Positions 1-8,493 of a DNA stretch of 64,000 bases are shown here, one piece after another. Source of the stretch: Ignavibacteriota bacterium. GTDB taxonomy: Bacteria > Bacteroidota > Ignavibacteria > UBA10030. The translations under genes and the position numbers were made by a program. The stretch is from assembly GCA_003170475.1 (NCBI GenBank), contig PMZI01000082.1, positions 18,697-82,696 of the forward strand. Direction: 5' to 3'. The stretch's first letter is position 1, and each line of letters begins with the position of its first letter. A model generated the notes under the pieces. It was not told the DNA's origin. It saw only the letters and a list, made by a program, of their open reading frames with translations, and did no database searches.

Positions 1-1038
1 CTGTTTCTTGACGGCGAAGAGGGTGTAAAACTTTTTGCCATCGGGATTCTGTGCGGTTTTTGCAGACCACAGAAATTCAAAATCAGCCGGGAGCAACCGC
101 TGGACATCGGAGCGGCTCAGGAGCTGGATGACCCGGTCACGATTTCTGTCAAGAACATATGCCTCACCGCTATTGCGCTGGTCGGGGCTGACATTAGAGA
201 AGAAGGGGTGCTCATGGATGAACTTGGATTCTTTCGAGGTATCGGTGCTCGACGGCTTGTTGTTGCCAAGCAGGTCCTGCAAGGCGTCTTTCGATTCTTC
301 TGCCTTTTGGCCCGTTTTTGCGGCCGAAGCAGTATCTCCTACGACCTTTCCGGCCAGAAAATCATCGATGGATTGCATGACACGATAGGAAACTGTCGCT
401 TCACGCAAGAGCCGAAACTCGAGCATTGCAGTTCCCTGAAGAAGCGAACTGACTTCGCGTTCGTCCTTGACACCGGGCAGATCAACAATAATTCGCCGCG
501 ATCCCTGCTTCTGGATGTTGGGCTCAGAGACCCTGTATTGATCAACACGGTTTCGGACGATTTCGATGGCACGGTCAATAGCCTTGGCCGTCTCGCCGTC
601 GAGTTGAGTCAGAATAGCGTTGTCAGCATCGCGAATGTTGCCATAGTAGCGGCTCATCCGAATACCGCGCTCGGCGAATTTCTTGCCGAACATCGGAATG
701 ACAGACTCGTCATTCGTCGTTGCCTGTGAACGGATTTCCTTGATGATCGCGTGGAAATTATCGTCTTGGTTCTTCGCGAGACTCTCGAGCAACTGGATGA
801 CATCCACTTCCAGCACGACACGCATGCCCCCCTGGAGGTCGAGACCGAGTTTGATGCGTTTCAGCTTTGCGCTGAGGATAGCGTCCTGGTTTTGCTCAGC
901 GTAGGTGATGCTGTCCTGGCCTGAAAGGGAAGCGAGTTTCTTGCGGAATTGATAGTCCTGAAATGTTGGATACAGGAAGACCAGTGACACGACGACGGCC
1001 GCAAGAATCAGAAAGATCCTTGAAAATTGGTTTCTCAC
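1..1038 (-). CDS. secD: Protein translocase subunit SecD, 5' part (runs off left edge)
   Basis: This leftward reading frame is open from a GTG at 1038 to base 1, so it is absent from the ORF track, which only lists closed ORFs. The 346 visible residues start with a single transmembrane segment (about residues 8-24), followed by the SecD hallmark LGLDLQGGMRVVLEVD near residue 68. A segment resembling the P1 periplasmic domain follows, including AIEIVRNRVDQYRVSEPNIQ and RRIIVDLPGV. SecD works with SecF in the inner membrane to help complete Sec-dependent export. GGAG lies about 8 nt before the GTG and supports this start. The C-terminal six-TM permease part lies outside the window. A poorly conserved linker after the P1 region (rich in K, S, D, T) separates it from what follows. 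The gene is divergent from the ppiD-like foldase, so two export and folding genes share one intergenic region. Confidence 0.93.
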   Translation of the reverse strand, partial: MRNQFSRIFLILAAVVVSLVFLYPTFQDYQFRKKLASLSGQDSITYAEQNQDAILSAKLKRIKLGLDLQGGMRVVLEVDVIQLLESLAKNQDDNFHAIIKEIRSQATTNDESVIPMFGKKFAERGIRMSRYYGNIRDADNAILTQLDGETAKAIDRAIEIVRNRVDQYRVSEPNIQKQGSRRIIVDLPGVKDEREVSSLLQGTAMLEFRLLREATVSYRVMQSIDDFLAGKVVGDTASAAKTGQKAEESKDALQDLLGNNKPSSTDTSKESKFIHEHPFFSNVSPDQRNSGEAYVLDRNRDRVIQLLSRSDVQRLLPADFEFLWSAKTAQNPDGKKFYTLFAVKKQ

Positions 1039-1190
1039 AAATCGTTCTCCGAGCTATATCGAAAATCATTACTCTCAGGCATCGAGCGGGGAGTATGGGG
1101 ACTCACGTCGGATGCAAACTGGAGGTGGAAAGATCTGAAAAGCGAATAAAAAGATAACCGAATGTGCCTGCAAAGTCAATAAGAAAATCG

Positions 1191-1219
1191 TTGCTTTTCA
1201 GGGGTTTCACGGCTATATT
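1191..1219 (+). promoter_or_regulatory. Candidate promoter of the ppiD-like gene
   Basis: TTGCTT (1191-1196) and TATATT (1214-1219) are separated by 17 nt, a sigma-70-like layout, about 50 nt before the proposed ATG at 1269. It lies in the 230-bp divergent region between secD and the foldase gene. The call is by eye only. Confidence 0.4.
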
Positions 1220-1268
1220 AAAATTCCATGTCCCAACCCATCGCATTATTCTAGGAGATGTACCCGTT

Positions 1269-3374
1269 ATGCCGTTGATGACGCAAATCCGAAACAATCT
1301 TACCAAGGCATTCGCTGTCTTTGCCGTTTTCTTCATCGTTTACATCGTCCTCGATTGGGGAATGGACATCACAGGGCGGAGGCACCAACAAGGGACGCGT
1401 GACTACGTCGGAAAGGTGAACGGAACGACGATCAATTACAGCGAATTCTCAGCCCTTCTGAAGCAACAGACGGACGCGTATCGTAAGCAGTCCGGCGCCG
1501 AACCGGATGAAGAATCAGAGCGACAGTTGCGCACACAAGTTTGGAACACGATGGTGCAGCAGACTCTTATCGAACACGAGCTTGAACGCCTCAAGATTAC
1601 CGTGACGGATGACGAAGTCCGCGAGATTCTCCTCGGACCAAATCCGCCTCAGATGATCGCCAGTCAGTTTATCGATTCCACAGGAAAATTCAATAGAGCC
1701 GCGTATGACCAGGCTCTTCAAAACACTCAAAACCGCGCGATCCTGGTCCAGATCGAAGGCGAAGTGCGACGGCAGCGACGTCTCGAGAAGCTCCAAAGTC
1801 TCTTGTTCGCATCAACCCGAGTGACGGATCCTGAAATTCGCCAGCGTTTTGCAGACCGATCCGTTGCCATGGATGCAGAGTACGTTCTCTTCGATCCCAA
1901 CACGCTTGTGCCGGATTCGATGGTTCAGGTCGGCGACGATGACCTTCGCAAACACTATAACGCGAACCAGGAGGAATTCAAGGTTCGTCCTTCCCGGAAA
2001 CTGAAGTATGTTCTGTTCAGCACAGCCCCGACGAAAGATGATACGACAGCTGTTGCGACGGAATTGAACCGCACGTTGGATCAGGTGAAAAGCGGTTCGG
2101 ATTTTGTGGAGCTCGCAAAGACCTATTCAGAAAATCCAGTCAACGACACAACATTTGTGAAACACGGAGATCTCAGTCGGCAGTTGGAAGGCGCAGTTTT
2201 TTCAGCGAAAAAGGGGGAAATTGTCGGACCGATCAGCGACTACTCCGGCATGCACCTCGTCAAGATCGTAGCTGAGCGCAAAGGGAGCAAAGATTTCGTC
2301 CGCGCGAGTCACATTCTCCTGAACGCGACTTCAGGGCCGGATTCTGTTGCAAAGATTCAGAAGGCGAAAGACATTCTTCGCCGCGCCCGGAGTGGCGAGA
2401 ATTTTGGCAAGCTCGTTGCGGAATTCAGCGAAGACTACGGTTCCAAGGTGACCGATGGCGATCTGGGATGGAACGGAAAGGGTGGCTGGGTGAAGCCATT
2501 CGAACAAGCAGCGTTCGCGGCAAGGGTAGGTGAGATTGTTGGACCGATCCGTTCGCAGTTTGGCTGGCACATCATCAAAGTAACGGGCAGGGATAATCGG
2601 GAATTGCGTATCGCAGCGTTGACGATGAAGGTGAAGGCGAGCTCGCAAAGTTCGGAAGCGGCGACCCAGAAGGCTCAGGACTTCTCCTACCTTGCAAAAG
2701 AGGAAGGATTCGAGAAAGCTGCAGAGACCAGTGCATATGCGTTGAGAGAGACTCCGGAATTTTTCAAAAGCTCTGTCATCCCGGGCATTGGTATCAACGA
2801 TGCAGCCATGAACTTCGCCTTTACGAAAAAACTCGATGCGCTCAGCGAGCCGATCGCCGTCACAGGGGGATTGGGAGTATTCAAGATTACAAGCGTGCGT
2901 GAAGAGAGCGTTCGGCCCTTCGATGAAGTGAAACCGACTCTTCGGATGCAGGTCCTTCGCGAGAAGAAAATGCAGAAGCTGAAAGAACAGGTAGACGCTC
3001 TTTACAAAACACTCGGATCGAGCACAGATCTCTCAGCTGCTGTGCGAGCGATCCCGAGCGCCCCTGTTCAAAAAACAGGTTCGTTCAAGGCTATGGATGC
3101 TCCGCCGGGTGTCGGACGCGATTACGCTTTCATCGGGCAGGTGGTTTCACTGAAGCCCGGAGAACTGTCCAAGCCGTTTGAAGGTGGGCGAGGATATTAT
3201 ATCGTGAAGTTGCTTTCAAAGACGGCATTTGATTCGACGCAGTTTGCCGGCGAGAAGAACACTCTCAGAGACCAAATCCTCCAGGAAAAGCGCAACCGGA
3301 TGTTTTCCGATTGGCTGACAGCGCTGAAGGATAAGGCTACGATCGAAGACCAGCGGGAAAAGTTCTTCCGCTGA
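1269..3374 (+). CDS. PpiD/SurA-like membrane-anchored peptidylprolyl isomerase
   Basis: The product is a periplasmic folding chaperone of the PpiD type. From the chosen ATG at 1269 (701 aa) there is a short cytoplasmic N-terminus, one membrane anchor (AFAVFAVFFIVYIVLDWG, about residues 14-32), a SurA-like N-terminal chaperone region, and two parvulin (PpiC rotamase) domains. The second domain is the clearer one, with RASHILLNA, GDLGW and a closing GWHIIKVTGR. A long C-terminal region follows, as in E. coli PpiD. The track start at 1164 adds 35 residues that look non-coding. AGGAG at 1253-1257 lies 11 nt before 1269, a slightly long spacing, so the ATG at 1278 is an alternative. The divergent secD neighbour fits a role in handling newly exported proteins. 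Confidence 0.9.
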   Translation: MPLMTQIRNNLTKAFAVFAVFFIVYIVLDWGMDITGRRHQQGTRDYVGKVNGTTINYSEFSALLKQQTDAYRKQSGAEPDEESERQLRTQVWNTMVQQTLIEHELERLKITVTDDEVREILLGPNPPQMIASQFIDSTGKFNRAAYDQALQNTQNRAILVQIEGEVRRQRRLEKLQSLLFASTRVTDPEIRQRFADRSVAMDAEYVLFDPNTLVPDSMVQVGDDDLRKHYNANQEEFKVRPSRKLKYVLFSTAPTKDDTTAVATELNRTLDQVKSGSDFVELAKTYSENPVNDTTFVKHGDLSRQLEGAVFSAKKGEIVGPISDYSGMHLVKIVAERKGSKDFVRASHILLNATSGPDSVAKIQKAKDILRRARSGENFGKLVAEFSEDYGSKVTDGDLGWNGKGGWVKPFEQAAFAARVGEIVGPIRSQFGWHIIKVTGRDNRELRIAALTMKVKASSQSSEAATQKAQDFSYLAKEEGFEKAAETSAYALRETPEFFKSSVIPGIGINDAAMNFAFTKKLDALSEPIAVTGGLGVFKITSVREESVRPFDEVKPTLRMQVLREKKMQKLKEQVDALYKTLGSSTDLSAAVRAIPSAPVQKTGSFKAMDAPPGVGRDYAFIGQVVSLKPGELSKPFEGGRGYYIVKLLSKTAFDSTQFAGEKNTLRDQILQEKRNRMFSDWLTALKDKATIEDQREKFFR

Positions 3375-3504
3375 TATCGGCTGCAGGGTGGATTGTTTAT
3401 TCCATCGATGTAATGGTTCCGCGGCCGGGAACGTCGCGAGAAGTGTGCCCGGCCAATTGAAGATGTGCGACGGCGTCAGTTTGTCGACTGATCCTGAGGT
3501 GTTG

Positions 3505-4224
3505 ATGAGGCGCGTGTTCCCGTCGATCGTTGCCATCGTCGTGTTTGCAGGGACCCTTCCCGCGCAGACGAACGAGAAAATCCTATCCATTGCCTTCCGC
3601 GGCACCTACACAACTTCTTCCAAGGTTTTCAACAATCCCGATTCACCATCAGACGATATGCGGGGGCAATATGTTGCCCTCGACAATATCTATGGCCCCG
3701 GGATTGAACTGCGGATCAACATTCCAGGTCAGTCCGTCGCACTCACGCTCGCGGCCGAATATCTTTCGAAACAAGACGAATCCAGCCAGCTTGTCGGTTT
3801 CACGACTCCTCCGCGCCTCCTGATCGTGAGAGAGGGCTTCAAGCTCATCCCGATCGAGCTAGGGGCCAATGTTCCTATTCCTCTGGGATCTGACGGTGTT
3901 CGAATGTCCATCGGTGGAGGAATCGGCGCATACATCGGAACGAGAATTCTGAATGTCGCCGGAGCAGATGCCCTGCAGCAGAACAAACCGGTGAGCTACG
4001 GAATCCACGTGGAAACAAACTTCGACTATCAGATATTTCCGCGCCTCTACGCGCGTGCGGAAATGCGTTTTCGGGATCCGGAATTCACAACGGAAAGCAA
4101 ATTTGCACAGCAGGCAACCAGCTCAAACGGTGTTCTCATCCTCCTGCCGCAGGATCCCTTCCGTGCGCGGATCAACGTGAACGGACTGACATTCGGAATG
4201 GGTCTCGTCTTTGACCTCTTCTGA
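3505..4224 (+). CDS. Secreted protein, probable outer-membrane beta-barrel
   Basis: The function is not recognised. From ATG 3505 the 239-aa product starts with a clear signal peptide (MRRVFPSIVAIVVFAGTLPAQT). The rest consists of alternating hydrophobic/polar strands rich in glycine, such as VRMSIGGGIGAYIGTRI and FDYQIFPRLYARAEMRFRD, and it ends in a hydrophobic-aromatic segment (LTFGMGLVFDLF). A terminal aromatic residue after a final beta strand is typical of outer-membrane barrels. GAGGT a few bases upstream supports the start; the track's longer version from 3388 has no signal peptide at its N-terminus. The gene lies between the ppiD-like foldase and aroK, all rightward, and may be cotranscribed with either. 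A soluble periplasmic beta-rich protein is the alternative. Confidence 0.7.
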   Translation: MRRVFPSIVAIVVFAGTLPAQTNEKILSIAFRGTYTTSSKVFNNPDSPSDDMRGQYVALDNIYGPGIELRINIPGQSVALTLAAEYLSKQDESSQLVGFTTPPRLLIVREGFKLIPIELGANVPIPLGSDGVRMSIGGGIGAYIGTRILNVAGADALQQNKPVSYGIHVETNFDYQIFPRLYARAEMRFRDPEFTTESKFAQQATSSNGVLILLPQDPFRARINVNGLTFGMGLVFDLF

Positions 4225-4264
4225 ACCGGAACACACCAGCTCCTCGCTCTCTCGCACAGTGAGT

Positions 4265-4828
4265 ATGAACAACGATCAACAGAAGAAAAAGAGCCTTATC
4301 TACCTCGCCGGATTCATGGGAAGCGGCAAGAGCACCATCGGCCCGATCCTCGCCAATACCCTTGGCTTTGAATTTGTCGATACGGACAGGATCGTTGAGA
4401 AAAAGGCGAATAAGAGAGTCATCGATATTTTCACAACGGATGGTGAGCAGGCATTTCGCACGCTTGAGCTTGCTTCGCTCCGGGAAATTGCAACGCGTTC
4501 GCATTCCGTTGTTTCTCTCGGAGGCGGGACCATTGCAGATGAAGAGAATTTTCGACTGATTCATGGAAGCGGGATTATTGTCTACCTGAAGCTTTCACCG
4601 GAGGAAATCCTCCAACGGGTTCATCATCGTACTGACCGTCCGTTGCTGACGGGAGCCAGTGGTGAGCGGTTGCCCGTGGAAGAAATTGAGAAGCGGGTGC
4701 AGGATCTCCTCGCGCGACGGGAACAGTTCTATGCGCGGGCTGATGTTGTCATTCAGACCGACCGCAAACGTGTCGGTACAACAGTCGATGAGATCGTTCG
4801 AAGGCTGCGCGGTCTCATTGATGGATAG
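4265..4828 (+). CDS. aroK: Shikimate kinase
   Basis: The enzyme phosphorylates shikimate at the 3-hydroxyl using ATP, step five of the chorismate pathway. The product (187 aa from ATG 4265) has the Walker A loop GFMGSGKST near the N-terminus, the shikimate-binding FVDTD and the FR of GEQAFRTLE, the SLGGGT glycine loop, and the lid-region HHRTDRPLL. Its length is typical of AroK. The track start at 4211 overlaps the upstream gene and adds a serine-rich stretch without family similarity. No strong ribosome-binding site is visible for either start, so the exact start is uncertain. aroB follows after 9 nt, which makes a two-gene aromatic biosynthesis unit. Confidence 0.95.
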   Translation: MNNDQQKKKSLIYLAGFMGSGKSTIGPILANTLGFEFVDTDRIVEKKANKRVIDIFTTDGEQAFRTLELASLREIATRSHSVVSLGGGTIADEENFRLIHGSGIIVYLKLSPEEILQRVHHRTDRPLLTGASGERLPVEEIEKRVQDLLARREQFYARADVVIQTDRKRVGTTVDEIVRRLRGLIDG

Positions 4829-4837
4829 GGAGGATAC

Positions 4838-5956
4838 TTGATACAGCGACAGATTGATGTTGCGTTGGGTGAACGGAGTTATCCCATCTATTTTGGGACC
4901 GGCATGACGGCCTCTTTTGCTCCGACCTGTCAGCAACACGGTATTCCTCGTCAAGTGGTCATCATCACCGATACGACGGTAGCACAACATTACCTCGAGC
5001 CTCTTCAGAAACACCTCCACCATTTCGAATTCGACGCTTCATCGATCATTCTTCCTCCAGGCGAAATTCAGAAAAGCCTGTCTCGTGCGAATGTCATCTT
5101 CACCGCACTCCTTCAGCGAGGGATTGGGCGCAAGGCGGCGATCATTGCCCTCGGCGGCGGTGTGATTGGCGATCTGGCCGGTTTTGTTGCTGCGACGTAT
5201 CAGCGCGGGATTACGCTGATCCAGGTACCCACGACACTGCTTGCTCAGGTCGACAGTTCCGTTGGCGGAAAAGTTGCCGTGAATCACCCGCTGGGGAAAA
5301 ATATGATCGGTGCATTCTACCAGCCGAAATTTGTGTGGATCGATGGCCAGACTCTTCAAACTCTGCCGTCGCGAGAAGTGATCTGTGGCCTGGGAGAAGT
5401 CGTGAAGTACGGAGTCGTTTTTGATGCGGAATTCTTTGCCTTCCTCGAAGTTAACCTGGATGCCATCATGAAACTTGACCAGGCAGCATTGATGCATGTT
5501 CAGGCTCGCTGCTGCGAGCTGAAAGCACGCGTCGTGGCGGAAGACGAACGGGAGATTGGACTTCGGGCGGTTCTGAACTACGGGCATACTGTCGGCCACG
5601 CGCTGGAGGCTGCAGGGAATTACCGTGCCCTGAAACATGGGGAAGCCGTGCTGCTGGGAATGGCGGCCGAAGCATTTATCGCACAGCAAATGGGATTACT
5701 TCCCCTTGATGTGCTCGAGAGAATCGAATCGTTTGTCTCACGCATCCCTCTTCGTATGAAAAGAGACGCATTGGCGTCATCGAAAATCCTCGATGCAATT
5801 CAGCGCGACAAGAAGACAGTGGATGGCAAGACGCGTTTTGTGTTGCCTGTTCGTCTGGGAGAAGTCCGGATTCTCGAGGGAGTCGAGCCCGAACTCATTC
5901 GGTCGTCTCTCAAACGTGCTTTTGATCTCGTCGGGAAAAGTCGTTCATCTCAATAG
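4838..5956 (+). CDS. aroB: 3-dehydroquinate synthase
   Basis: AroB converts DAHP to 3-dehydroquinate using NAD and a divalent metal. The product is 372 aa, the usual size. It has the NAD-binding GGGVIGDLAGFVAATYQRG, the substrate and phosphate loop DSSVGGKVAVNHPLGKN, and the metal-ligand segments LGEVVKYG, LNYGHTVGHALE and LKHGEAVLLGM. Translation starts at a TTG immediately after AGGGAGG, a strong site. The gene is transcribed with aroK just upstream and slightly overlaps the ORF that opens toward the next gene, whose real start lies 41 nt downstream of the aroB stop. Confidence 0.97.
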   Translation: MIQRQIDVALGERSYPIYFGTGMTASFAPTCQQHGIPRQVVIITDTTVAQHYLEPLQKHLHHFEFDASSIILPPGEIQKSLSRANVIFTALLQRGIGRKAAIIALGGGVIGDLAGFVAATYQRGITLIQVPTTLLAQVDSSVGGKVAVNHPLGKNMIGAFYQPKFVWIDGQTLQTLPSREVICGLGEVVKYGVVFDAEFFAFLEVNLDAIMKLDQAALMHVQARCCELKARVVAEDEREIGLRAVLNYGHTVGHALEAAGNYRALKHGEAVLLGMAAEAFIAQQMGLLPLDVLERIESFVSRIPLRMKRDALASSKILDAIQRDKKTVDGKTRFVLPVRLGEVRILEGVEPELIRSSLKRAFDLVGKSRSSQ

Positions 5957-5997
5957 TGAAATCTCTGGCGTTTGCCGGAACCACCAAGGAGTATTGC

Positions 5998-8364
5998 ATG
6001 AAATCTTGTCACAGAGTTCTTCTCGCGCTCGTCCTGCTGTTCACATACTCATGCCTCTTGGCTCAGGCTCCCCTGAAAAGGGAATTTCGGGGTGCGTGGG
6101 TTGCGACTGTCGCCAACATTGATTGGCCATCCGCACCTGGAATCATTCCACAAGTTCAACGCTCTCAACTCACGGCCATGCTGGATCAATTGGCTGCCAC
6201 CGGAGTCAACGCCATCGTGTTCCAGATTCGTCCGGCGTGCGATGCATTCTACGCGTCGCCGTACGAGCCGTGGTCGTACTGGCTGAGCGGAACCCAGGGT
6301 CAAGCCCCCAGCGACTCGTACGACCCTCTCCAGTTTGCCTGCCAGGAAGCTCATAAGCGCGGAATGGAGTTGCACGCCTGGTTCAATCCGTATCGGGCCA
6401 AGCTCAGCAAAAGTTCACCTCCCCAAATTGACTCGACCAATGTTATCAGGCGGCACCCGGATTGGGCCATTACATGTCCGACCAACGGGTATGTCTTTCT
6501 CGACCCAGGACTTCCCTTGGTCCGTGATCATGTTGCGCGCGTCATTGCCGACGTTGTGCGGCGATATGACATTGACGGCGTTCACATGGACGACTACTTC
6601 TACCCCTATGCAGACGAGGGCTTCACGAAAGAGGACTCAGCCACGTTTCGCATTTACCGTCGAGGATTCTCCTACCCTGACAGTCTTGCCCCGTGGCGGC
6701 GCGATAATGTCAATTTGCTGATGAAGATGATCTACGACAGCGTCCAGGCAATCAAGCCTGCGGTGAAAGTGGGGATGAGTCCGTTCGGGATCTGGAAAAA
6801 CGGTATTCCGGCGGGGACCTCGGGTACGAGCGGATATGATGAGTTGTACTGCGATGCGGTCGCGTGGATGAGCGGCAAGTACATTGACTACATCGTTCCT
6901 CAGTTGTACTGGCGATTCGGTGGCGGACAGGACTATGCGAAGCTTGAGCCATGGTGGAAATCGGTCACGTATGGGAGGCATTTGTACACGGGAAATTACG
7001 CTCCGCTCGGTCCGACCGAAATCGGATCGCAGATCAATTTCAACAGGGTCAACGGAGCACAGGGGGTAACCCTGTTTTCGGCCAAAACTGTGACGACCAA
7101 CTCCGGTGGGTTGATGGACTCGTTGAAGAACGGTTACTTTGCGACTGCGGCGGTCATCCCGGTGATGAATTGGAAGGATACCCTCGCGCCGAATCCGCCG
7201 GCAAATCTCCAGGCGTCGCTGAATCCAGTCACAGGTTTGTATCAACTGACATGGACATCTCCGCTCGCTGCAACCGATGGCGATACTGCACGACGCTATC
7301 TAGTCTATCGATTCAAGAAGCAGACCTATCAACCCGCGGACCTCGATGCAGCGACAAACCTGCTCGCATTGACAGGTGTACCCACTGTCGTTCCGCCAGC
7401 CCGCCTTGACAATGAGAACTCGCAATATTTCTTCGCAGTCTCTGCGTTTGACCGGAACAACAATGAAAGTGCTCTCAGCAATGTGGTCGCAATCAGTTCA
7501 TCGGTAACGACGCCAGTGCTGGCTTCTCCGGTCAATGGTGAAAAGAATTTCGTTCGGGGAGCTTTTCTCTCCTGGAATCGAAACTCTACTCTCTTGAACT
7601 ATCGGATGCAGGCAGCCACGAGCAGTGATTTCGCTCCAGCGTCACTCGTCGCAACGGTCAACACGGCTGATAGTGCCGCGTCCATCTCGACGCTCGCTCC
7701 TCAGAGCACATACTATTGGAGAGTCTTGGGTGGAAATCAAGGGGCGACAGGTACGTATTCCGGCGCGTGGAGTTTTAGGACGGGCTGGCCGCTACCGGTG
7801 ACAATGATTTCACCTTCCAGCGGGTTGCGAAGCGTCTCGCGCACGCCGACCTTTGTTTGGCAAAAGGGCGCCGGAACTTCATTCCATATTCGGGTGACGG
7901 CAGTTGTTACGGGAGCGCTGGTGGTGGATGTCATTCAGACTGATACTACCCTGTTGTGTCCTACGGTACTCAATCCAACGACGAATTATTCCTGGATCGT
8001 CGCCGCGTCGAATGCATATGGCGCTGGCGACTACGCTTCTGAATTCAGATTCCAAACCGGCCAGGATGCGACTACGGTGGATCGCAACGGAGCAATCCCG
8101 ACTGAGTTTGCTTTGAGTCAGAACTACCCCAATCCTTTCAATCCAACGACCAATATACAGTTCGCCGTTCCTCAAGCTGGCCCGGTGAGTCTTCGTGTTT
8201 ACGATGTGCTTGGCCGCGAGGTGGCGCGCCTGGTGGACGATGTGTTGCAACCGGGATACTACACAGCGCGTTTTGAGGGGCACACCTTGGCGAGTGGCGT
8301 CTATTTCTATCGCTTGATCGCCGGGGGGGTTGTTGAGATGAGGAAGATGCAGTTGGTGAAGTGA
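5998..8364 (+). CDS. Secreted family-10-like glycosylhydrolase (GHL10) with FnIII-like domains and T9SS sorting tail
   Basis: This is a 788-aa exported enzyme. ATG 5998 follows AAGGAG with 6-nt spacing, and a signal peptide ends near SCLLAQA. Residues of about 20-380 form a GHL10/DUF187 (YngK-like) TIM barrel with REFRGAWVATVANIDWPS, the acidic DGVHMDDYFYPY and VGMSPFGIWKN. About three fibronectin-III-like modules follow (for example NPPANLQASLNPVTGLYQLT, and repeated TYYWRV / NYSWIV strands). The last 80 residues are a type IX secretion sorting domain (NYPNPFNPTTNIQF ... GVYFYRLIAGG). The substrate is unknown; characterised or proposed members of the family act on glycans including peptidoglycan. 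The sorting tail predicts surface attachment or release by a T9SS, whose genes are not in this window. It is probably not functionally tied to aroB. Confidence 0.9.
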   Translation: MKSCHRVLLALVLLFTYSCLLAQAPLKREFRGAWVATVANIDWPSAPGIIPQVQRSQLTAMLDQLAATGVNAIVFQIRPACDAFYASPYEPWSYWLSGTQGQAPSDSYDPLQFACQEAHKRGMELHAWFNPYRAKLSKSSPPQIDSTNVIRRHPDWAITCPTNGYVFLDPGLPLVRDHVARVIADVVRRYDIDGVHMDDYFYPYADEGFTKEDSATFRIYRRGFSYPDSLAPWRRDNVNLLMKMIYDSVQAIKPAVKVGMSPFGIWKNGIPAGTSGTSGYDELYCDAVAWMSGKYIDYIVPQLYWRFGGGQDYAKLEPWWKSVTYGRHLYTGNYAPLGPTEIGSQINFNRVNGAQGVTLFSAKTVTTNSGGLMDSLKNGYFATAAVIPVMNWKDTLAPNPPANLQASLNPVTGLYQLTWTSPLAATDGDTARRYLVYRFKKQTYQPADLDAATNLLALTGVPTVVPPARLDNENSQYFFAVSAFDRNNNESALSNVVAISSSVTTPVLASPVNGEKNFVRGAFLSWNRNSTLLNYRMQAATSSDFAPASLVATVNTADSAASISTLAPQSTYYWRVLGGNQGATGTYSGAWSFRTGWPLPVTMISPSSGLRSVSRTPTFVWQKGAGTSFHIRVTAVVTGALVVDVIQTDTTLLCPTVLNPTTNYSWIVAASNAYGAGDYASEFRFQTGQDATTVDRNGAIPTEFALSQNYPNPFNPTTNIQFAVPQAGPVSLRVYDVLGREVARLVDDVLQPGYYTARFEGHTLASGVYFYRLIAGGVVEMRKMQLVK

Positions 8365-8432
8365 GATGGGGGAGAGGAAGACGTTAGACGTGAGGCGTTC
8401 GATGGAAGTCAGTAGCCGGAATTGAGTCCCCA

Positions 8433-8479
8433 GAGTTTTGAGTTCTGAGTTTTGAGTTTCGAGTTCTGAATTGTGACTC
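8433..8479. repeat. Low-complexity GAGTTTTGAGTTCT repeat tract
   Basis: In the 129-bp gap between two convergent genes, degenerate copies of a 9-10 nt unit (gagttttga, gttctga, gtttcgagttctgaatt) follow one another. Such simple intergenic tracts are common in related draft genomes. No hairpin strong enough to call a terminator is visible. Confidence 0.6.
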
Positions 8480-8493
8480 CTGGATTCTATCTC

